DNA of 58,122 nt from a virus. The notes under the pieces are model-generated. The model saw nothing but the letters and a program-made list of their open reading frames with translations. It made no database searches and had not been told where the DNA came from. Location of the stretch: positions 1 to 58,122 of IMG/VR virus record IMGVR_UViG_3300027721_000019; one strand, written 5' to 3'. A program made the position numbers and the translations under genes. Positions 50,366 through 57,897 of the stretch are shown in pieces; the stretch's first letter is position 1, and each line of letters opens with the position of its first letter.

Positions 50366-51331
50366 ATGGACTTCAAGAAAATCCTTCAAGAGCAATTTAA
50401 AGATCTCATCACAGAAGATACACTCACAGCCGTTCACGAAGCCTTTGAACAGGCTGTAAATGAAAAGGCAGAAAAGAAAGCTGAACTTCAAGTTGAAGCA
50501 GCTGCAACTAAGATTGATGAAGATCATTCTGAAAAGCTTCAGAGGCTCGTTGAGGCTATTGATGCCGACCATACCTCCAAGCTCAAGAAGCTTGTTGAGA
50601 CAATTGATTTTGATCATGCCCAGAAGCTTAGAAAGGTTCTTACTAAGATTGATGAAGAACATACCTTAAAGCTTAAGCAAGTAATTAAACATTACGAAAC
50701 CGTTTTAAATGAAGAAGCTGAGTCCTTCCGTGGACGCCTTGTCGATGAAGTATCAAACTATCTCGACCTTTACATGGAAAAGACAATGCCGACTGAGCAG
50801 GTAAACGAAGCTGTGGAAAATATCCGCGCTCGTAAGACACTTGAGCAGATTCGCCAGCTTGTTGCTATCGATGAGAGTTTCATCGATAACGAGGTTAAGG
50901 AGGCCCTCGTTGATGGCAAAAGAACAATTGATTCCCTCAGAAAGGAATTGAACGAAGCATTAGAGTCTAACACAGAACTTAACCACAAGTTAAATCGTTC
51001 TGAGTCCGCTCTATTGCTTGAGTCAAAGACAAAGGATATGCCCGTTGCGGCTAAGTCCTTCGTCAGTAAGTTACTCAAGGGCAAGAGCCCTGAGTATATT
51101 CAAGAGAACTATCAGTACGTAGTTGAGATGTTCGAGAAAGAAATCTCCGAACAAGAAGATTCTGCTAAGGAAGGCGTAACCCAACGTATCGTTGAGGCCG
51201 TTGATCGCCCCGAAACAGAAGTTCTTGAGGAGGAAATTTCTTCACCGGCCCCGATCGTAGAATCGGGTGTAGGCGGATATCTGAATGAGATGAAGAAAGT
51301 AGACGGCTCTAAGCTTCGCTTAAAGCACTAA
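50366..51331 (+). CDS. 22: prohead core scaffold protein, gp22-like
   Basis: The 321-residue product (T4 gp22 has 269) is the main internal scaffold around which gp23 assembles. It is almost all charged helix. It opens MDFKKILQEQFKDLITEDTL and carries four 15-residue repeats at residues 50-109. A later conserved-looking region is KSFVSKLLKGKSPEYIQENY. The acidic stretch near 255-290 and a C-terminus ending GSKLRLKH complete it. Several L/I-x-E sites offer gp21 cleavage. Position between gp21 and gp23 is decisive. Confidence 0.85.
   Translation: MDFKKILQEQFKDLITEDTLTAVHEAFEQAVNEKAEKKAELQVEAAATKIDEDHSEKLQRLVEAIDADHTSKLKKLVETIDFDHAQKLRKVLTKIDEEHTLKLKQVIKHYETVLNEEAESFRGRLVDEVSNYLDLYMEKTMPTEQVNEAVENIRARKTLEQIRQLVAIDESFIDNEVKEALVDGKRTIDSLRKELNEALESNTELNHKLNRSESALLLESKTKDMPVAAKSFVSKLLKGKSPEYIQENYQYVVEMFEKEISEQEDSAKEGVTQRIVEAVDRPETEVLEEEISSPAPIVESGVGGYLNEMKKVDGSKLRLKH
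50513..50692 (+). repeat. four 45-bp repeats in gp22
   Basis: Four 15-residue units (IDEDHSEKLQRLVEA, IDADHTSKLKKLVET, IDFDHAQKLRKVLTK, IDEEHTLKLKQVIKH) share I-D-x-D/E-H-x-x-K-L. The period fits a four-turn helical repeat. Confidence 0.85.
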
Positions 51332-51376
51332 GTTTACACTTTCCCTTCATACTCAAAAGGTCGAAATTCTTTAAAA

Positions 51377-51383
51377 TAAGGAG
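51377..51383 (+). promoter_or_regulatory. Shine-Dalgarno sequence of gp23
   Basis: TAAGGAG lies 11 bases before the ATG at 51395 and is complementary to the 16S rRNA tail. It is the clearest ribosome binding site in the window. No exact TAAATA box precedes this gene; only TTAAAATA at 51371-51378. Confidence 0.7.
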
Positions 51384-51394
51384 AAAAAATAACT

Positions 51395-52846
51395 ATGGAA
51401 CTTTTTCATATCAACAAAAACACAGCCGAATCCCTCGTCGAAAAGTGGAGCCCAGTATTGGATTACTCTTCCGACAAGGTCTCGGCTATTTCTAACGAAA
51501 ACACACGTCTGAACACCGCCATCCTCTTGGAAAACCAGGAGAAGTGGTGCTTCGAAGCTAGTAACTCCGCCCAGTCTGGTGGCGTATTCGGTACCACAAA
51601 TGCCAATACTCCTAACCAGTTCAGTGGTGATACTTACGCCAAGGGTGATGCTCGTCTTCCTAAGGTCCTGATCCCCATGATCCGCCGTACATTCCCTGAA
51701 CTCATTACAAATGAGATCGTCGGTGTACAGCCCATGACAGGCCCGGTTGGACTTGCCTTCGCTATGCGTTACAAGTACGAGAGCACAGCTCTCGGTTACG
51801 GTGGAACCGTTGCCGGCGACGGCAATGCCGCTGCAGGACCTACTGCCGGTACAACAGCTACCTCTGACGGTAAGGAAATCGGGTATAACTACCTGAATAC
51901 CGCCTTCACAGGTACAACTGCTACCGCTACTAACGCCCTCACAGGCTTAGCTGGTGTCTGGGACAACCTCCCAGAAGACGCTGGCGTTGCTGCTCTTCTG
52001 AGCCAGTTCGAGCTTAGCTCAAACATCCCTCAGATGACAGTTTCGTTTGAAAAGACTGCTGTCGAGGCTGGCACACGCCGTCTCGCCGCTAAGTGGTCTG
52101 TTGAACTCGAACAGGATCTTAAGAACATGAATGGTATCGACATCGATGCAGAATTAACAAATGCTATGTCCTACGAAATTCAGGCTGAAATTGACCGTGA
52201 GATGATCATGCGTATGATTCAGACCTGCTTAAACGCTGGATCTACAACCGGATATTCTGTATGGTCGGCTCTTTCGGCTGATGGCCGTTGGAGTGGAGAG
52301 CGCGCTCGTGACTTCTACAACAGAGTTGTAGTTGAAGCTAATCGCGTTGCTATCCGTAATCGTCGTGGTGCAGCTAATTTCATTATTGCTACACCTCGTA
52401 TCTGTGCCATTCTTGAGACCCTCCCGAACTTCACCTGGCAGCCTGTCACCGGTAATGTAAATACTACACCCGTTGGCATTGCTAAGGTTGGTTCTGTTGG
52501 TGGTCGTTTCCAGATCTATCGTGATACACGTACAGAAGCTGAAGTCAACACTGGATACAATCCAGCTAGCTCCAGGTACAGTACCACTCGTACAGCCCCA
52601 ATCGATTATGCCCTCTTAGGGTATAAGGGACCTGAGTACTACGACACCGGTATTGTCTACTGTCCGTATATCCCTGTTATGGTTCAGCGTACCATTGGTC
52701 CAAATGACTTCTCACCACGCGTTGGTCTCTTAACCCGTTACGGCGTTGTAGATCACATCTTCGGAGCTAATCTGTATTATCACTTAATACTTTGCACCGG
52801 ACTTGGTCAGCAGTTCACACCTGGATCAGTTGCTGTCTACCTCTAA
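51395..52846 (+). CDS. 23: major capsid protein, gp23-like
   Basis: The 483-residue product (T4 gp23 has 521) has the gp23 pattern: NTAILLENQEKWCFEASNSA near the N-terminus, then RLPKVLIPMIRRTFPELITN, NEIVGVQPMTGPVGLAFAMR, and the late GPEYYDTGIVYCPYIPVMV and PRVGLLTRYGVVDHIFG. gp21 normally removes the first 65 residues in T4; an L-L-E site near residues 45-47 could be used here. It has a strong ribosome binding site and is richer in C-ending and AAG codons than neighbouring fibre genes, as expected for the most abundant protein. A strong terminator follows. Confidence 0.95.
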   Translation: MELFHINKNTAESLVEKWSPVLDYSSDKVSAISNENTRLNTAILLENQEKWCFEASNSAQSGGVFGTTNANTPNQFSGDTYAKGDARLPKVLIPMIRRTFPELITNEIVGVQPMTGPVGLAFAMRYKYESTALGYGGTVAGDGNAAAGPTAGTTATSDGKEIGYNYLNTAFTGTTATATNALTGLAGVWDNLPEDAGVAALLSQFELSSNIPQMTVSFEKTAVEAGTRRLAAKWSVELEQDLKNMNGIDIDAELTNAMSYEIQAEIDREMIMRMIQTCLNAGSTTGYSVWSALSADGRWSGERARDFYNRVVVEANRVAIRNRRGAANFIIATPRICAILETLPNFTWQPVTGNVNTTPVGIAKVGSVGGRFQIYRDTRTEAEVNTGYNPASSRYSTTRTAPIDYALLGYKGPEYYDTGIVYCPYIPVMVQRTIGPNDFSPRVGLLTRYGVVDHIFGANLYYHLILCTGLGQQFTPGSVAVYL

Positions 52847-52874
52847 TACAGGTAACCTAAATACTCAACGTAAA

Positions 52875-52900
52875 GAAACCCCGGAGAAATCCGGGGTTTC
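52875..52900 (+). terminator. intrinsic terminator after gp23
   Basis: GAAACCCCGGA (52875-52885) pairs perfectly with TCCGGGGTTTC (52890-52900) around a GAAA loop: an 11-base-pair GC-rich stem followed by a T/A-rich run. It is the strongest hairpin seen in the window. Confidence 0.85.
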
Positions 52901-52933
52901 CTATTTATATATTAGAAAAAAAATGCATTATTG

Positions 52934-52941
52934 TATAAATA
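52934..52941 (+). promoter_or_regulatory. late-promoter box (TATAAATA)
   Basis: A full octamer ends 8 bases before the ATG at 52950. Confidence 0.62.
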
Positions 52942-52949
52942 ATATACAT

Positions 52950-53354
52950 ATGGCAACAACATACAAAAACAGAAGTCACCCTGCATTACCCTCCCAAACC
53001 CCAGGTTTACCTGCTACCGGTTTTGTTACCGGAGTTAACTTTCTTTCAGCAACAAACGCTGCATCAGGTAGAATTGAAGTAGTTTATAATAACGCTCCAA
53101 TCGCGTTAACAACAACAGCATTTACTACAGGTTCATTTACTAATACTGCCGGTACAGGTCTGTCCTCAGGTAACGGTAGGATTATTTTTGATAATGCTTA
53201 CCACAGAACAGTAGCATATATCATAGTAAATGATAGAACATCGTTTGCAACAACATTACTTTCTGGTACAAATACAACATTAACATTATCAGCTAATGGT
53301 TTTGAAGCTTGGGGACCACATCAAGTCCGTCTTCGTCAATTAGAGTATATCTAA
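52950..53354 (+). CDS. small late protein after gp23, possible decoration protein
   Basis: The product has 134 residues from the ATG at 52950. The frame stays open back to 52803, but that start lies inside gp23 and upstream of the terminator and late box, so I reject it. The sequence is Thr/Ala/Gly-rich and beta-like (GFVTGVNFLSATNAASGRIE, TVAYIIVNDRTSFATTLL) and ends PHQVRLRQLEYI. It is flanked by its own late box and terminator, a design suited to an abundant protein. A capsid decoration role is a guess from position; a tail component is equally possible. Confidence 0.72.
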   Translation: MATTYKNRSHPALPSQTPGLPATGFVTGVNFLSATNAASGRIEVVYNNAPIALTTTAFTTGSFTNTAGTGLSSGNGRIIFDNAYHRTVAYIIVNDRTSFATTLLSGTNTTLTLSANGFEAWGPHQVRLRQLEYI

Positions 53355-53377
53355 AATATAACACATTAATAAATTAG

Positions 53378-53413
53378 GAAAGCCTTTCATTAACTTGAAA
53401 GGCTTTCTTTTTT
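53378..53413 (+). terminator. intrinsic terminator
   Basis: GAAAGCCTTTC (53378-53388) pairs perfectly with GAAAGGCTTTC (53397-53407) around an 8-base loop, followed by six T residues (53408-53413). Confidence 0.85.
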
Positions 53414-53436
53414 AGTTGTTTCTACATACCTCAGGC

Positions 53437-53443
53437 ATAAATA
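53437..53443 (+). promoter_or_regulatory. late-promoter box (ATAAATA)
   Basis: The box ends 7 bases before the ATG at 53451. Confidence 0.58.
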
Positions 53444-53450
53444 ATTTACA

Positions 53451-55052
53451 ATGCCATCTATTAAAACAATCCTTGATACCGAGTGTATAGGTGATTCTAG
53501 ACAAACCATTAATGACAACTTTAATAATCTTAATGTCGGTGTCAATAATAATACAACTGATATAGATATTCTATATTCAAGATTACAACTTACTGATAAT
53601 AATACAAGAGTTATAGGTTTAGAGGAACAGGGGGTTAATGTTGGTGGAGGCAATAATAACTTTTTTATCTTACAAGATGGTTCTTTACGTGTAGTAGGTA
53701 GAAATACCCAAGGAGAGCTAGGTGTTGGAAAAACAACAGTAGTAAACGTTCCTCGTGTAGCGGCGTTTAATCCCCCTTTACCAGTTGGTGAAAACGTTAG
53801 TAAGATCTATTCACTTTGTAATACTGTTTTTATACTTACAACCAAGGGTCGGGTGTTTGGGGCAGGTTTTAACGGACAACAGCAGATAGGTCAAGGAGAC
53901 ACTGCAAGTAAATTAGCATATACATTTATAAACGTGACAGGTGATACTAGTACAACACCTGCTGATCCTATTATTCATCTTGCACCTGGAAGTGGTGCTG
54001 TAAATACAAATTTGACAATTTCTGCTCTTACTCAATCTGGTAGAGTGTACGTTTGGGGAGATAATTCTAGAGGTCAAGCAGGTATAGGTTCGGTGACCGG
54101 TGGATCAGGAGATCTTGGTATTCCTCGATTAGCAAATACATTTACTAATACCGGTAAGTATATAACAGCAGCAGGTAATAATACTTACACAACTACATAT
54201 ATTGTAGATAACAATAATAAACTTTTCGTTGTCGGTAGAAATGCTGATGGATCTGCAGGTGTTGGAACTACAACTGATCTTACATCTTATCAACTGGTAG
54301 TCGGATTACCAAATAATTATCAAGTCAATAATATCCGCGCCGGAGGAGAAGTAGATAATAACACTGTCTGGGTAACACTACAAACCGGTGAATTATATGC
54401 AGCAGGATTTAATAATAAAAGTCAAGTAACAGGAACAGCTGTTACATCAAATCAAACATCTTTTATACGTACTCAGGGATTTACAACTAATGAAATAGTG
54501 CATGATGTTGCAGTACACGCTGATAGTGGATTCACTACTGTATGGGCTCTCATAAAAGATGGTACAGCATATCGCCTTAAAGGCTGGGGTAGCAACAACC
54601 AAGGACAATTAGGCTTAGGTAATATAACAGCTACAATAACAACACCTACATCTAATCCTAACTGGCCTTGGTTAGCAGACCGCGCTAAAGTCTCACAAGT
54701 TGTTGTAGCAGGTAACAATGAACTTAAAACAACTATTGTGTTAGATACCGCCGGAAGACTCTGGGCAGCTGGCTATAACGGTAACGGATGCTGCGGTAAC
54801 CCTACCACTACGACCTACTACAATACCTTTCAACGCGTACTATTTAACCCTGCCCTTGGCACACCCACATTATTACGCTCTACAAACAATGGGCTTACTA
54901 TTGGAGGGAGACCGACAAGTAGTATATTATGTTTACTAAGTACAGGTACAGTTATTGGGTGGGGCTGGGACGCAGTAAATTATCAGCAACTAGGAGTAGA
55001 TACCACCGCAGAAATTGTTAGAGTACCTGGTATTGTACAAATAATGCGTTAA
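53451..55052 (+). CDS. fibre protein with RCC1-like beta-propeller
   Basis: The 533-residue product has an N-terminal attachment-like motif TECIGDSRQTINDNFNNL (residues 10-27). The rest is a series of RCC1-type blades with G-x-N-x-x-G-Q-L/A-G-x-G signatures: VVGRNTQGELGVG (81-93), GAGFNGQQQIGQG (137-149), VWGDNSRGQAGIG, VVGRNADGSAGVG, AAGFNNKSQVTG, GWGSNNQGQLGLG, AAGYNGNGCCGN and a divergent GWGWDAVNYQQLGVD. The count fits seven blades plus one degenerate unit. RCC1 propellers usually bind protein or other ligands; here an adhesin on the tail is likely. It has its own late box and a terminator upstream. Confidence 0.85.
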   Translation: MPSIKTILDTECIGDSRQTINDNFNNLNVGVNNNTTDIDILYSRLQLTDNNTRVIGLEEQGVNVGGGNNNFFILQDGSLRVVGRNTQGELGVGKTTVVNVPRVAAFNPPLPVGENVSKIYSLCNTVFILTTKGRVFGAGFNGQQQIGQGDTASKLAYTFINVTGDTSTTPADPIIHLAPGSGAVNTNLTISALTQSGRVYVWGDNSRGQAGIGSVTGGSGDLGIPRLANTFTNTGKYITAAGNNTYTTTYIVDNNNKLFVVGRNADGSAGVGTTTDLTSYQLVVGLPNNYQVNNIRAGGEVDNNTVWVTLQTGELYAAGFNNKSQVTGTAVTSNQTSFIRTQGFTTNEIVHDVAVHADSGFTTVWALIKDGTAYRLKGWGSNNQGQLGLGNITATITTPTSNPNWPWLADRAKVSQVVVAGNNELKTTIVLDTAGRLWAAGYNGNGCCGNPTTTTYYNTFQRVLFNPALGTPTLLRSTNNGLTIGGRPTSSILCLLSTGTVIGWGWDAVNYQQLGVDTTAEIVRVPGIVQIMR

Positions 55053-55055
55053 ATA
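55049..55055 (+). promoter_or_regulatory. late-promoter box (TTAAATA)
   Basis: The box overlaps the stop of the RCC1-type gene and ends 11 bases before the ATG at 55067. Confidence 0.5.
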
Positions 55056-55066
55056 CTAATTAGCAT

Positions 55067-55645
55067 ATGGCACTTAATTTTACAACAACAATAAACGGAA
55101 CCGATTGTATTGGAGATTCTAGAACTACTATTAATAATAATTTTAGTGCTTTAGATGTTTTGTTAACGAGTTTATCACCATTAACAAGTCTTAATACAAG
55201 CTTATCTACAGCTAGTTTATCAGCTAGATTTATTAATCTTGTTCATACACCGTTTAATGACGGTGTTAATCCTAACTTTTTCATTGGTGAAGCTGGTGAC
55301 GGTACTGTAGGTTCAATAACAGATTCTTTAACAGGTTTTAATATTACTTACGACGAAATTAATAATACATTAAATACAAGTACTCAACAAGGGTCCGCTA
55401 CAAATAATATTGTTGTTTCATATGGTTTAAATGGTAATGTCGGTATTGGTACAACTACCCCTAATCAATTACTAACTGTTAGTGGTGTTATTAGTTCTAC
55501 GGGATTTGCTTCAGTAAGTGCTCTACAGTTAAACAACACAACAACACAAACAACTTTACTAAGCACACTTACAACAGTTAGTAAGTTTCCAATATATGAT
55601 GCTAACGGTACCTTATTAGGGTTTATACCTATTTGTAATTTCTAA
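55067..55645 (+). CDS. fibre protein with shared attachment motif
   Basis: The 192-residue product has TDCIGDSRTTINNNFSALDV at residues 12-31, nearly identical to the motif of the upstream RCC1-type protein. A middle helical stretch (LLTSLSPLTSLNTSLSTAS) may trimerise. The later GNVGIGTTTPNQLLTVSGVI is a short beta motif common in tail fibre stems. It ends FPIYDANGTLLGFIPICNF. It lies 3 bases before the next fibre gene. Confidence 0.72.
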   Translation: MALNFTTTINGTDCIGDSRTTINNNFSALDVLLTSLSPLTSLNTSLSTASLSARFINLVHTPFNDGVNPNFFIGEAGDGTVGSITDSLTGFNITYDEINNTLNTSTQQGSATNNIVVSYGLNGNVGIGTTTPNQLLTVSGVISSTGFASVSALQLNNTTTQTTLLSTLTTVSKFPIYDANGTLLGFIPICNF

Positions 55646-55648
55646 TCT

Positions 55649-57253
55649 ATGGCGGTTTTAACACCAGTTTTAACGGGTGGTAACGGGACACCTACCTATA
55701 ACTTAGGTATGGCTGAAACCTACTCTTGGATACCTATTAAAAATGATCAGAGTAGACCGATATATGCACGTGCAGGTTATATTACTAATTTCAGTGATCT
55801 ACAAATAACATTAAGTGCCTCTAACCTTAATATTGGTAGTGTTAAGATTCAAGATGGTAATAGTGGTGCTTTAGCTGATGTTGTCCAAGCCGGTACTAAC
55901 AATGCCCTTTTAGTTCAAACTCAGGATTTAGAATCTAATCTTGATGATATTTCTATAGGGGATAAAGGAGGAAATAATTTTGCATCAATTTATGCACCTA
56001 CTTCTTCTTTAAATGTTAATGTTACAAATACAGTAACTAGTATTACAACCCCTGAACCAACCCAGCTTGATGCCTTTGGTCGTTTAAGAGTTTCAACTCC
56101 TCTGACTCTTTTTGATTCTTCGCATCGTTATAGAGATAATAATCTCTGGTCATCGTTAACTGCTGTAGGTGGAACTTACGCATTTAATCAAAATCAAGGG
56201 TTAATTGATTTAACAGTGAGTGCATTATCTGGTTCTTCTGTTATTAGAGAAACAACGAAAGTATTTTCCTATCAGCCAGGTAAAAGTTTATTAGCTCTGA
56301 ATACGTTTGTTATGGCCCAGTCAGCTAATAATCTGAGACAGAGAGTTGGTTATTTTGGTAAAGACAATGGTATATATTTCCAATTAGATGACGGTGTAAT
56401 GAGCTTTGTTGAGAGAACATTAGTTAATGGTTCCCCGTCTTCCGAAACAATTGTTCCCTTATCAGCATGGAATGGGGATAAACTTAATGGAACAGGTCCT
56501 TCTGGATTTACTCTTGATATTACAAAGGCTCAAATTATGTGGATGGATATCGAATGGCTCGGATTAGGAACTGTTCGTGCAGGATTTATTATTGATGGTA
56601 AATTTATTGTTTGTCATTCCTTCCATCATGCAAACTTGATATCTTCAACTTATATAACAACAGCATCTCTTCCTTTGAGATATGAAATTACAAATAAAGG
56701 TGCTACAAATGGATCAAGAACCATGAAGCAAGTATGCTCTTCTGTAATTTCAGAAGGTGGCTACGAATTAAGAGGTTTACAGCAAGCAGTAGGTACCGCT
56801 ATAACAGCACCAAAAGCTCTTGATACAGCAGGAACTTATTATCCTGTTATATCAATTAGATTAAAAACATCTCCAAATAGATTAGATGCAATAGTAATAC
56901 TAACAGCGTTATCCATAATGGGCCTCGACACAGGGATATATAGTTGGCGAGTAATTGCTACCGGAACAACTGGTGGGGGTGGTGCATGGGTGGATGCGGG
57001 TTCTGATTCAGCAGTCGAGTATAAATTAGATGGGACAAGCATTACTGGTGGAAGAATCTTAGCAGAAGGATATCTTACATCAAACACTCAGGGCTCAGTA
57101 ACAACTGATATTTTAAAGGAAGCGCTCTTTAAATTTCAATTAGAAAGAAACGGACTTACAAATGTTCCTTATGAACTTACTATAGCAGTAGCAGCAAGTA
57201 CTAATAATGAACTAGTACATGCTTCAATGGATTGGGAAGAGATTTCAAGATAG
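55649..57253 (+). CDS. conserved phage structural protein (534 residues)
   Basis: The product resembles a structural protein type found in several unrelated phages: PTQLDAFGRLRVSTPLTLFD, then KVFSYQPGKSLLALNTFVM, AQIMWMDIEWLGLGTVRAGF and KFIVCHSFHHANLISSTYIT. The fold and role are not known to me. The N-terminal 45 residues (MAETYSWIPIKNDQSRPIYA) are shared with the gene at 57400, which suggests a common attachment module. It ends in TAG. Confidence 0.8.
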   Translation: MAVLTPVLTGGNGTPTYNLGMAETYSWIPIKNDQSRPIYARAGYITNFSDLQITLSASNLNIGSVKIQDGNSGALADVVQAGTNNALLVQTQDLESNLDDISIGDKGGNNFASIYAPTSSLNVNVTNTVTSITTPEPTQLDAFGRLRVSTPLTLFDSSHRYRDNNLWSSLTAVGGTYAFNQNQGLIDLTVSALSGSSVIRETTKVFSYQPGKSLLALNTFVMAQSANNLRQRVGYFGKDNGIYFQLDDGVMSFVERTLVNGSPSSETIVPLSAWNGDKLNGTGPSGFTLDITKAQIMWMDIEWLGLGTVRAGFIIDGKFIVCHSFHHANLISSTYITTASLPLRYEITNKGATNGSRTMKQVCSSVISEGGYELRGLQQAVGTAITAPKALDTAGTYYPVISIRLKTSPNRLDAIVILTALSIMGLDTGIYSWRVIATGTTGGGGAWVDAGSDSAVEYKLDGTSITGGRILAEGYLTSNTQGSVTTDILKEALFKFQLERNGLTNVPYELTIAVAASTNNELVHASMDWEEISR

Positions 57254-57256
57254 TAT

Positions 57257-57264
57257 TATAAATA
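57257..57264 (+). promoter_or_regulatory. late-promoter box (TATAAATA)
   Basis: A full octamer ends 8 bases before the ATG at 57273, close behind the previous stop. Confidence 0.6.
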
Positions 57265-57272
57265 ATATAACT

Positions 57273-57392
57273 ATGGCAAGCTATTCAAAAAATCGTACTT
57301 ATTCTAGAGCTAAGAAGCCTAAAAAGGTTGTGAAAAAGAAGACTTTAGTAAAGAAAGTAACTAATTGGTTTAAGAAGATATTAAATAAATAA
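57273..57392 (+). CDS. 39-residue highly basic peptide
   Basis: The frame begins MASYSKNRTYSRAKKPKKVV and ends VTNWFKKILNK. It has 13 Lys and 2 Arg and no acidic residue. The first half is disordered-looking and could bind nucleic acid; the second half could form a cationic amphipathic helix with W32, F33, I36 and L37 on one face. It has its own full late box. Possible roles are DNA condensation in the head or membrane damage at lysis. It is too short for standard gene finders, but the dedicated promoter supports it. Confidence 0.65.
   Translation: MASYSKNRTYSRAKKPKKVVKKKTLVKKVTNWFKKILNK
57385..57391 (+). promoter_or_regulatory. late-promoter box (ATAAATA)
   Basis: The box overlaps the end of the basic peptide gene and ends 8 bases before the ATG at 57400. 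Confidence 0.5.
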
Positions 57393-57399
57393 TAATACA

Positions 57400-57789
57400 A
57401 TGCCTGCTTTAACCCCACTTATTACTACTACACCAGGTGCAACAGCTACCTATAGCCCTCAAATGGCTGAAACGTTTTCCTGGTTACCGATTACTAATAC
57501 AGTTCGCCCGTTATATGCTAAGGCTGTTTATGATGTAGGTGCTAACGCTATAGTACAGAATGGAGCTACTTTTATTAGTGGTACAGCTTTAAGTGCAGCA
57601 TCAAGATTCGGAATTGATTCTTGGTCAAGAATCAATGTTATTGCAGCAACAACTGGTACATCTCTGACGGCTACAAACTGGGATGGAAACGCTATAACAA
57701 GTGCTTCCTTACCTGCAGGTGCAACATATTACGGTAATTTTACTGCCATTCAGCTCGGTAGCGGTTCAGTCGTAGCCTATAAAGCTTAA
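57400..57789 (+). CDS. small structural protein sharing an N-terminal module
   Basis: The 129-residue product begins with the same module as the protein at 55649 (MAETFSWLPITNTVRPLYAK here). The remainder is a short beta-rich region with SRINVIAATTGTSLTATNWD and a final strand ending GSVVAYKA. It may be a cut-down relative that fills the same socket on the virion. Confidence 0.7.
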   Translation: MPALTPLITTTPGATATYSPQMAETFSWLPITNTVRPLYAKAVYDVGANAIVQNGATFISGTALSAASRFGIDSWSRINVIAATTGTSLTATNWDGNAITSASLPAGATYYGNFTAIQLGSGSVVAYKA

Positions 57790-57831
57790 TAGTATTCTCG
57801 GTACTATAATAAGGTTCTCATTAGTTTGTTT

Positions 57832-57860
57832 AGTTTACACGATAAACTTGTTATTTTTAG
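57832..57860 (+). terminator. weak hairpin with T-rich tract
   Basis: AGTTTA (57832-57837) pairs with TAAACT (57843-57848) around CACGA, followed by TGTTATTTTT. The stem is short and AT-rich. The rest of the 57790-57897 gap holds another 6-base inverted repeat (57789-57807) and a palindrome before the next start. Confidence 0.3.
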
Positions 57861-57869
57861 TTTTTAGGG

Positions 57870-57876
57870 CTAAATA
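57870..57876 (+). promoter_or_regulatory. late-promoter box (CTAAATA)
   Basis: The box ends 21 bases before the ATG at 57898, the longest spacing seen. A perfect 14-base palindrome (57884-57897) fills the space up to the start codon. Confidence 0.5.
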
Positions 57877-57897
57877 ATATAAGAATATAATTATATT

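Noticed and set aside
10100-57253. Genome-wide recoding of TAG to an amino acid
   Set aside because: TAG ends at least eight genes at sensible positions (10102, 11566, 17667, 20412, 23115, 44121, 50338, 57253); extension of nrdA past TAG would run into an opposing gene.
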